This document shows positions 1 to 5,666 of a DNA stretch of 8,312 bases, in pieces. The DNA is taken from positions 1 to 8,312 of the forward strand of contig WFTX01000086.1 in assembly GCA_015485235.1 (NCBI GenBank), given 5' to 3'. The translations under genes were made by a program, and so were the position numbers. The notes beneath the pieces are model-generated. The model did not search any database and was not told the DNA's origin. It was given only the letters and a program-made list of their open reading frames with translations. The stretch is from Nitrospirota bacterium. GTDB lineage: Bacteria; Nitrospirota; Thermodesulfovibrionia; Thermodesulfovibrionales; JdFR-85. Position 1 is the first letter of the stretch, and each line of letters begins with the position of its first letter.

Positions 1-1136
1 AGGTATAATGGAGTAAGGGACTTCACGATATGGCCCGGGCTCATCAGCCTCTTGTGGCTTGCAACGGCGAAACTGTAGATTATCTCAGCCCATACCCTGT
101 CAGGGAAGAGGAATTTTTCCTTCGAGTTTTCGGCGATACTTCCGAGAAACCACATCAACTCCCCGGGCAGGATGGATTCATACATGCCGGAGAGCTCCTT
201 CACGCCGAGGCGGAACTTCTCAATCATCCCATCAAGATTTACATTGATGGGCTCAAGTCCGACGGAGTAGACAAAACCGAAGGTCGGGACATCTTCAGAG
301 CCCTGGATCCTGCTCCAGACCTCATCATACTCCTCCATCAGATTTACCACCGCAGAGACAACCTGGTTAAGCATGGCGCTCAGGTCCGCCCCCGGGTCTT
401 TGGCATCGTGAATCTTCGCACCAAGAAAGGCCTGGCAGACCTTGAACTGGTTTGCAACGGCCGTAGTCGTCATCCAGATGTCAATGCCGTACCTTGCCAC
501 ATCAGTCTCCCAGACGTCCTTTGTGAGATAGAAGGAGGCAAGGCTGCCGGAGAACCCGAAGTCACCCCCGATCGGCTGGCGTATCCTCTTTCCATAAAGC
601 GCCCGTGTAATGGGATAGACAATGGTATTCGTGATTGTGCCGTCGTATTTGTGCCTTCTGTAATAGGGTGCAACATAATCATAGCCTGCATCCAGGACAG
701 GCCTGATAAGGAGTTCAACCCATTCCGGGGTGATGCTCCTGAGGTCTGAATCAACCACTGCACAGGCCTTTACATTCAATGCCCTGGCGATCTCGAATAT
801 GGTCCTGAAGGCACTCCCCTTTCCAGGGATTCCCTGATAGGGTGTGACGATCTTGAAGATGCTTCCCACCCTGTGCTGAAGAAGGATGGCATCGAGGTCA
901 ACCCCCGTATTCCTGACCACATCCATGGTCCCGTCCGTTGAGCCCCCGTCGGAGTTTACCAGCACTGACTTGAGGTCGGGAAAGTACTTTGAAAGGCCGG
1001 CCTGGACAGCCCTGACCACATGGCCTATGGTCCCGGCGTTGTTGTAGCTCGGGATGCCTACAAGGATATCGGCCTCGCCGATCTCCTCTATTTTCTCCCT
1101 GACTTCATTTCTGAGGACTACGGAATTTTCTTTCAT
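1..1136 (-). CDS. GT-A glycosyltransferase, GpgS/mannosylglycerate synthase-like (3' end cut by window)
   Basis: The reading frame is open from an ATG at 1136 to the left edge, giving 378 residues with no stop, so the C-terminus lies outside the window. The N-terminal half has the GT-A nucleotide-sugar pattern: GIPSYNNAGTI at about residues 28-37, NSDGGSTDGT at 61-70, GKGSAF at 105-110, and a DSD metal/sugar-nucleotide motif at 129-131 within VVDSDLRSITPEW. Further on are PIGGDFGFSG (188-197), GIDIWMTT (217-224) and a KIHDAKDP segment whose His243 could be a third metal ligand. This arrangement resembles glucosyl-3-phosphoglycerate and mannosylglycerate synthases (GT81/GT78) more than ordinary GT2 enzymes, but donor and acceptor cannot be read from sequence. 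No signal peptide or membrane segment is seen, so a cytoplasmic enzyme is likely. AGGA lies 9 nt before the ATG. The gene is divergent from greA. Sure of a glycosyltransferase; the subfamily is inference. Confidence 0.88.
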   Translation of the reverse strand, partial: MKENSVVLRNEVREKIEEIGEADILVGIPSYNNAGTIGHVVRAVQAGLSKYFPDLKSVLVNSDGGSTDGTMDVVRNTGVDLDAILLQHRVGSIFKIVTPYQGIPGKGSAFRTIFEIARALNVKACAVVDSDLRSITPEWVELLIRPVLDAGYDYVAPYYRRHKYDGTITNTIVYPITRALYGKRIRQPIGGDFGFSGSLASFYLTKDVWETDVARYGIDIWMTTTAVANQFKVCQAFLGAKIHDAKDPGADLSAMLNQVVSAVVNLMEEYDEVWSRIQGSEDVPTFGFVYSVGLEPINVNLDGMIEKFRLGVKELSGMYESILPGELMWFLGSIAENSKEKFLFPDRVWAEIIYSFAVASHKRLMSPGHIVKSLTPLY

Positions 1137-1154
1137 AAAAAATTATCCTGATGA

Positions 1155-1179
1155 AAGCTGATGTTACTAAACATGGCTT
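1155..1179. repeat. Imperfect inverted repeat in divergent intergenic region
   Basis: AAGC and ATGTT on the left face AACAT and GCTT on the right around a 4-nt centre (ACTA), with a small asymmetric interruption (TG against G). The dyad sits about 20-40 bp upstream of the glycosyltransferase ATG. It could be a weak operator or a leader hairpin for that gene, or chance in AT-rich DNA. The symmetry is seen; any function is a guess. It lies in the 166-bp gap 1137-1302, where I see no gene. Confidence 0.3.
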
Positions 1180-1209
1180 AGAAGAGCAAAGCCGATCAGG
1201 ATCAGACTG

Positions 1210-1239
1210 TTGACACTCATCCAGGTATAATGTTTAAAT
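1210..1239 (+). promoter_or_regulatory. Candidate sigma70-type promoter of the greA-pyrK-pyrD operon
   Basis: A perfect TTGACA (1210-1215) is followed, with an 18-bp spacer, by TTAAAT (1234-1239), a 4/6 match to the -10 consensus. A perfect TATAAT also lies at 1226-1231 but is only 10 bp from TTGACA, too close to work with it, and it has no good -35 of its own at 16-18 bp. Downstream sequence stays AT-rich to about 1262, with another possible -10 (TTATAT, 1255-1260). A promoter here is likely given the divergent layout; which hexamers are used is unsettled. Confidence 0.4.
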
Positions 1240-1302
1240 TAAATACTACACAGATTATATCATTTCCGGACATCTTACTCAAACAAGAACAGAGGAGGCA
1301 GT

Positions 1303-1776
1303 GTGCAGAAGGTCCCCTTGACACAGGAAGGCTATAATAAACTGAAGGAGGAACTGGAGAGGCTCCTCAGGGTGGAGCGTCCCAAGAATATCAAGGAGAT
1401 AGAAGAGGCAAGGGCTCACGGCGACCTGAGCGAAAACGCCGAATATCATGCTGCCAAGGAGCGGCAGTCCTTCATCGAGGGAAGGATCCAGGAACTCCAG
1501 TCCAAGCTGGCCCGTGCCGAGATAATAGATCCCTCAAAGCTCAGACGTGACAGGGTCGCCTTCGGGGCAAGGGTGAAGGTCTATGATCTGGAGACTGACG
1601 AGGAAAAGAGCTTTTTTCTCGTCGGGCCTGAAGAGGCTGATGCAAGTAACGGAAAGATCTCCGTTACCTCACCGGTGGGGAAGGCGCTTATAGGCAAACA
1701 GGTCGGTGATGAGGTGACGATAAAGGCGCCGGCAAGGACATTCGAGTTTGAGATCTTAGAGATATCCTTTGAGTAG
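1303..1776 (+). CDS. greA: Transcription elongation factor GreA
   Basis: GreA binds the secondary channel of RNA polymerase and stimulates cleavage of the 3' end of backtracked RNA, restarting arrested complexes. At 157 residues it has the usual family length. The N-terminal coiled coil (about residues 8-75) carries the hallmark AHGDLSENAEYHAAKERQ, with the tip acidic pair Asp41 and Glu44 that coordinates catalytic Mg2+. The C-terminal FKBP-like domain ends in the typical SPVGKALIGKQVGDEV and FEILEI segments. The start is GTG at 1303, giving MQKVPLTQEGYNKL, which matches GreA N-termini. A strong Shine-Dalgarno AGGAGG lies at 1293-1298, only 4 nt away, a rather short spacing. A GTG two bases earlier (1301) is in the wrong frame. 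It is the first gene of a plus-strand operon, and pyrK overlaps its last 8 nt. Confidence 0.97.
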   Translation: MQKVPLTQEGYNKLKEELERLLRVERPKNIKEIEEARAHGDLSENAEYHAAKERQSFIEGRIQELQSKLARAEIIDPSKLRRDRVAFGARVKVYDLETDEEKSFFLVGPEEADASNGKISVTSPVGKALIGKQVGDEVTIKAPARTFEFEILEISFE

Positions 1777-2530
1777 GCACTTCTCTGCAGAAATCACCGA
1801 TATCAGGCAACTATCCAGAGAACATTTCATTCTTACACTACATCGCCCCCCTTCAGCACCTGAGCCTGGACCAGGCCAGTTCTTCCTCATCAGGCTGCCC
1901 CGTTGCGGTGAAGACCCCCTCCTGAGGCGTCCATTCAGCATCTTTGACTGGGATGAAGGAAAACTCCGTTTCTTCATAAGGGTCGCCGGAAAGGGAACGG
2001 CCATTCTTGCCGGCTCGGGGCCTGGAGAAAGAATTGACCTCATCGGTCCCCTTGGCCGGGGATATCCTGAACCGTCCGATGGCAAACGGCCGGTCATGGT
2101 CTCCGGCGGGATGGGTATTGCATCGCTCTTTCCCATGATCAGAGAGCAGGGAAAGGGGGGGCTCCTCCTCTACGGGGCACGGACCTCTGATGAACTCCAC
2201 CTGCTTGATGAGATCGGAGCGACCGGTATTGAGACAGAGACTATAACCGATGACGGCTCTTCCGGGAGAAAGGGGACGGTCCTTGACCTTCTCCATGACG
2301 CCGTCCAATCTGGTAAAATGGAAGGGGCTGTTGTTTACGGATGCGGTCCCTGGGGGATGCTTCATAGCCTTCTCGGGTTTCTGAAGGAAAACAGAATGGA
2401 GGGGTATCTCTCCCTCGAGGAGAGAATGGCCTGCGGCCTTGGTGCATGCATGGGCTGTGCAAAGGAGATAGGGGGAAGAATGCTCAGGGTCTGCCTTGAA
2501 GGACCGGTTTTCAGCGTGAGCGAGTTCTGA
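1769..2530 (+). CDS. pyrK: Dihydroorotate dehydrogenase B, electron-transfer subunit PyrK
   Basis: PyrK carries electrons from the PyrD FMN through a 2Fe-2S cluster and FAD to NAD+, forming the heterotetrameric class 1B enzyme of pyrimidine synthesis. The 253-residue length is normal. Visible in order are an FAD-binding barrel with RPFS (54-57) and GKGTAIL (74-80), an NAD-binding segment with SGGMGIAS (112-119) and CGPWGM (192-197), and a C-terminal cluster motif with Cys222, Cys227, Cys230 and Cys242 (C-x4-C-x2-C-x11-C). The start must be TTG at 1769. The frame is closed by a TAG at 1757-1759, and no ATG or GTG lies before the FAD region, while homology begins near residue 6. No good Shine-Dalgarno precedes it, so translation is probably coupled to greA, whose stop codon it overlaps. 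pyrD begins at the base after its stop. Confidence 0.96.
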   Translation: MSRHFSAEITDIRQLSREHFILTLHRPPSAPEPGPGQFFLIRLPRCGEDPLLRRPFSIFDWDEGKLRFFIRVAGKGTAILAGSGPGERIDLIGPLGRGYPEPSDGKRPVMVSGGMGIASLFPMIREQGKGGLLLYGARTSDELHLLDEIGATGIETETITDDGSSGRKGTVLDLLHDAVQSGKMEGAVVYGCGPWGMLHSLLGFLKENRMEGYLSLEERMACGLGACMGCAKEIGGRMLRVCLEGPVFSVSEF

Positions 2531-3439
2531 ATGGATCTCTCCGTAAGGATAGGGAAGATTCAGATGAAGAACCCCGTGATGACCGCTTCGGGGACCTTCG
2601 GTTATGGCGGGGAATATTCAGAATTCGTTGATCTCGACAGGCTCGGGGCGATCGTTGTAAAGGGTCTCTCCCTTCAAGCCAGGGAAGGAAACCCCTCCCC
2701 GAGAATATGGGAGACCCCCTGCGGGATGATCAACTCCATCGGCCTCCAGAATGTCGGGCTTGATGCCTTTCTGAAAGAGAAACTCCCCTGGCTCCGGCGG
2801 TTCCAGACACCGGTGATAGCAAATATACTCGGGAGTTTTCCTGAAGAATACTCAAACCTCGCCCGGAGACTCGACGGGGAGGTGGAAGGGATCGAGGTAA
2901 ACGTCTCCTGCCCGAATGTAAGAAAGGGAGGAATACTCTTTTCATCCACCCCGGAATCCCTGAAGGAGATAGTTGGAAGGGTGAGGGATTCCGTTAAACA
3001 ATCCACATTGATAATCAAGCTCTCTCCGGCCACCTCTGACATTGGACAGGATGCCCTTCTCTGTGAGAAGGAAGGAGCCGACGCCGTCTCAATGATCAAT
3101 ACCATCCCTGCCCTGGCCATAGATACAGAGACCCGGAAACCAAGGCTCTCCAATATAACAGGCGGCCTCTCGGGCCCTGCCGTAAAACCGATAGCCCTGA
3201 AGATGGTCTGGGATTCCTACAGGAGGCTCCGGATACCCATTATCGGGATGGGAGGGATCACTTGCGGGACCGATGCCATAGAGTTCATGCTTGCCGGAGC
3301 CACTGCCGTAGCGGTCGGGACGGCCAACTTCATAAATCCTTCTGCCACCATGGATATAATAAGCGGCATAGAGGCATATGCATCTGAAAAGGGAATCAGG
3401 AAGATAACCGAGCTGACAGGAGGAATGCAATGCAGTTGA
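2531..3439 (+). CDS. pyrD: Dihydroorotate dehydrogenase class 1B, catalytic subunit PyrD
   Basis: This FMN-containing TIM-barrel enzyme oxidises dihydroorotate to orotate, the fourth step of UMP synthesis, and works with PyrK using NAD+. It has 302 residues, as usual for class 1B. Seen motifs are NPVMTASGTFGYG (14-26), the FMN/substrate lysine region VVKGLS (42-47), NSIGLQN (68-74), and NVSCPNV (124-130), where Cys127 is the class 1 catalytic base. Also present are IIKLSP (161-166), NTIPALAID (190-198), and the C-terminal phosphate-binding GMGGI plus AVGTANF segments. The catalytic cysteine, in place of serine, together with the adjacent pyrK, places it in class 1B rather than the quinone-linked class 2. 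Its ATG directly follows the pyrK stop, and its last 10 nt overlap the next gene. Confidence 0.97.
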   Translation: MDLSVRIGKIQMKNPVMTASGTFGYGGEYSEFVDLDRLGAIVVKGLSLQAREGNPSPRIWETPCGMINSIGLQNVGLDAFLKEKLPWLRRFQTPVIANILGSFPEEYSNLARRLDGEVEGIEVNVSCPNVRKGGILFSSTPESLKEIVGRVRDSVKQSTLIIKLSPATSDIGQDALLCEKEGADAVSMINTIPALAIDTETRKPRLSNITGGLSGPAVKPIALKMVWDSYRRLRIPIIGMGGITCGTDAIEFMLAGATAVAVGTANFINPSATMDIISGIEAYASEKGIRKITELTGGMQCS

Positions 3440-4230
3440 CAAAAGGACTTATTACCATGATAACCGATTTCGGGACAAAAGACCCCTTTGTGGGCCAGAT
3501 GAAGGGGGTGATGTACTCTATCAATCCTGAGGCCAGGATCGTTGATGTGACCCATGAGATCAGCCCCTTCAACATCAGGGAGGCGGCGATCATAACAGGC
3601 CTGAGCTATACACACTTTCCCGCAAGGAGTGTTCATCTCGTGGTCGTTGACCCTGGTGTGGGCTCTTCAAGAAGGCCGATTATCGTGACTACGGAAAACC
3701 ACTATTTCGTAGGGCCCGACAACGGGGTCTTCTCCATGATCTATGCACTTGAAGAGAGGTCCCTTACCGTGACCCATATAACGGCGGATCACTATTTCTA
3801 CCAGAAGGAATCCCCCACATTCCAGGGACGGGACTATTATGCGCCTGTTGCGGCATGGCTTTCAAAGGGAATCCCTGTAACCAACTTCGGAGAGCCCATC
3901 CACGATTACATCAGAATGAGAATCCCCATACCTGAACAGCCCACAAGGAACACCCTTGAAGGAGAGGTCATCCATATCGACCGGTTCGGTAACGCCATCA
4001 CCAACATCAGGGAGTCCCTTCTGGACACAGGGGGGGACAGGAAGGGCATGAGGGTCATCATGAGGGGCAGGGAGATCAGCCTCAAGCATCACTACTCAGA
4101 GGTGGAGGACAAGGATCTCTACTGCCTCATAAACAGCTTCGGCCTCCTGGAGTTCTTTGTATACAGGGGGAGTGCGGCAGAGCTTCATGAGATCAATATC
4201 GGGGATATCGTGGGGATCATCTTCGGTTGA
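3430..4230 (+). CDS. DUF62 / SAM hydroxide adenosyltransferase family protein, His-to-Gln variant
   Basis: Members of this family (SAM_HAT, related to the SalL chlorinase and the fluorinase) use water to split S-adenosylmethionine into adenosine and methionine. The 266 residues cover both domains. The N-terminal part has ITDFGTKDPFVGQMKGV (11-27), DVTHEI (39-44), VVDPGVGSSRR (72-82) and FVGPDNGVF (93-101). The C-terminal part has HIDRFGNAITN (182-192) and INSFGLLE (234-241). Of the Asp-Arg-His triad known for the archaeal hydrolase, Asp74 and Arg81 are present with the right spacing. The expected histidine of the FHGRD motif is Gln132 (codon CAG at 3823-3825). Activity is therefore uncertain: altered, slower or different chemistry is possible. 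The ATG at 3430 has AGGAGG at 3418-3423, 6 nt away, and overlaps pyrD by 10 nt. It is the last gene of the operon, and no clear terminator follows. Confidence 0.93.
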   Translation: MQLTKGLITMITDFGTKDPFVGQMKGVMYSINPEARIVDVTHEISPFNIREAAIITGLSYTHFPARSVHLVVVDPGVGSSRRPIIVTTENHYFVGPDNGVFSMIYALEERSLTVTHITADHYFYQKESPTFQGRDYYAPVAAWLSKGIPVTNFGEPIHDYIRMRIPIPEQPTRNTLEGEVIHIDRFGNAITNIRESLLDTGGDRKGMRVIMRGREISLKHHYSEVEDKDLYCLINSFGLLEFFVYRGSAAELHEINIGDIVGIIFG

Positions 4231-4234
4231 GGAC

Positions 4235-5509
4235 CTAAATGCCGCTGACCGGTCCGAGGAGGACCGTTGCAATCCCGTCATCGTTAAGAAGCCTCCCGGC
4301 AAGGTCTTTCATCTCCTGGAGAGTGACGCTGTCTATGGCACTCAGTATCTCGGAGGGAGAAAAATACCTTCCATAGTAGATCTCCTGCCGGGCGATATTG
4401 TTCATCCTGCCTGATGTGGATTCAAGGGCAAGGATGATGTTGCCCCGGAGATGGGTCTTTGCCCTCCGGAGTTCGTCCTCTGTAAGGGTTTCGCTGAATG
4501 AGACGAACTCCTTTCTCACAAGATCCATCACCTCTCTGTAGTTTTTTTCAGAGGTCCCGACATATACGCCGAAAAGACCTGTATCATAATATGAGGTAAG
4601 ATAGGAATAGACCGTATAGGCAAGGCCTCTCGTCTCCCTTATCTCCTGGAAGAGCCTTGAACTCACGCCTGAGCCCATTATGGTGTTCAGGAGGAGCATG
4701 GCGTACCTGTCAGGACTGCTCTGGGCTATCCCCTCCACCCCCATGCAGAGGTGGACCTCTGCATGGTCCTTTGTGACCACCTTCACCCCTTTTCTGAAGG
4801 CCGGCCTCTCCAGGGCGACCGGCGAGGGTTCCCCTTTTTCACCGGGCAGAAGCCCCTCCAGCAACCCTGAGATCTGGCCTGAGTCGATATTGCCGGCCAC
4901 GGAAAAGACCACATTGGAAAGCCTGTAGAACCTCTTCCTGTAATCAATGAGGTCGGTCCTGGTGAAGGAGTTTACCGTCTCTTCAGAGCCAAGGATGTTG
5001 TACCCGAGACCGCTTTCTCCCCAGACGAATTCATTGAACAGGTCATGAACATAATCATCAGGTGTATCTTCTATCATCTTTATCTCTTCGCTGACGATCC
5101 CCTTTTCCTTTTCTATCTCTTCAGGGGGAAAGGAGGAGTTCAGAAAGATATCTATAAGGAGCTCAACACCTCTGTCAATGTACTCATCCAGGACCTTGAC
5201 GTAAAAAACGGTAGATTCCTTTGAGGTAAAGGCGTTGAGGTCTCCGCCAAGAGAGTCTATCTCGAAGGCTATCTGTTTCTGGCTCCGCTTTGCCGTCCCC
5301 TTGAAGGACATATGCTCAAGGAAATGGGATATCCCCTTGTTCCGGGGGGTCTCAAAGCGGGCCCCGGCCTTCACCCATATGCCGAAGCTGACTGAACGGA
5401 CACCTTCAATCCGTTCAGTCACAAGGGGGGCACCACTTTCAAGCATCAACCTCTTAAACAATATACTCCCTCCCGGAGAAAGGTCCGGCGGGCAGTAAGG
5501 ATCCACCAT
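4235..5509 (-). CDS. M16 family zinc metallopeptidase (processing-peptidase / MlpA-like)
   Basis: This is a single-unit pitrilysin/processing-peptidase protein of 424 residues, the usual length for bacterial M16B proteins. The inverted zinc motif HFLEH is at 62-66 (His62 and His66 ligands, Glu65 catalytic), and the third ligand is Glu142 in IVSEEIKM, 76 residues further on, at the normal spacing. The C-terminal half has SRLFQEIRETRGLAYTVYS (284-302), the conserved Arg/Tyr region of the second domain. All residues for an active peptidase are present. No signal peptide or membrane segment is seen, so it is probably cytoplasmic and degrades or trims small peptides; the substrate is unknown. ATG at 5509 is preceded by AGGGAG 5 nt away. 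The next Met (residue 22) would cut into the conserved FKR..LESG..LVTE segment. It lies 157 bp behind pnp, as mlpA/ymxG does in Bacillus. Confidence 0.93.
   Translation of the reverse strand: MVDPYCPPDLSPGGSILFKRLMLESGAPLVTERIEGVRSVSFGIWVKAGARFETPRNKGISHFLEHMSFKGTAKRSQKQIAFEIDSLGGDLNAFTSKESTVFYVKVLDEYIDRGVELLIDIFLNSSFPPEEIEKEKGIVSEEIKMIEDTPDDYVHDLFNEFVWGESGLGYNILGSEETVNSFTRTDLIDYRKRFYRLSNVVFSVAGNIDSGQISGLLEGLLPGEKGEPSPVALERPAFRKGVKVVTKDHAEVHLCMGVEGIAQSSPDRYAMLLLNTIMGSGVSSRLFQEIRETRGLAYTVYSYLTSYYDTGLFGVYVGTSEKNYREVMDLVRKEFVSFSETLTEDELRRAKTHLRGNIILALESTSGRMNNIARQEIYYGRYFSPSEILSAIDSVTLQEMKDLAGRLLNDDGIATVLLGPVSGI
4250..4266. other. GC-rich hairpin at the convergent gene junction
   Basis: CGGTCC and GGACCG form a perfect 6-bp stem around a 5-nt loop (GAGGA), 20 nt past the stop of the plus-strand operon and inside the last codons of the M16 protease gene. 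No T-run follows on either strand, so it does not meet the usual intrinsic-terminator pattern. It might slow opposing polymerases or protect a 3' end. The stem is seen; its role is inference. Confidence 0.25.
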
Positions 5510-5666
5510 CTTTGCTCCCTGCCGGCCTGCAGAGCACTCAAATATTTGAACGGAACATCGTGAAATGCAGAGTCCAGAAACTCTTCCACACAGGTAGCTA
5601 AGGGATATGACGGATCTCTATGTCAGGGAGCTGAATCCGGCGTCAGAGCAGGAGAGAAGGCCTGGA
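5510..5666 (-). other. Non-coding gap between pnp and the M16 gene
   Basis: This 157-bp stretch holds no credible ORF and no stem-plus-T-run terminator behind pnp, so read-through from pnp into the M16 gene is likely. I found no convincing -35/-10 pair on the minus strand. The only structure that stands out is the 12-bp palindrome at 5538-5549, annotated separately. Confidence 0.5.
5538..5549. repeat. Perfect 12-bp palindrome upstream of the M16 gene
   Basis: TCAAATATTTGA reads identically on both strands and ends 29 bp before the M16 start codon. Its size and position would suit a dimeric regulator site. It could equally be a small hairpin in the pnp-M16 transcript or a chance AT-rich palindrome. 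No second copy was noticed in the window. Confidence 0.35.

Noticed and set aside
30..749. Plus-strand ORF of 239 codons
   Set aside because: It is antisense to the continuous glycosyltransferase frame, which has clear GT-A motifs; this one has none.
1223..1232. The 10-mer AGGTATAATG repeated at 1-10 and 1223-1232
   Set aside because: The first copy is inside the glycosyltransferase coding sequence; two short copies are compatible with chance.
5536..5560. tRNA-like GTTCAAAT on the minus strand
   Set aside because: No T-stem, anticodon arm or acceptor stem can be drawn around it; it belongs to the TCAAATATTTGA palindrome.
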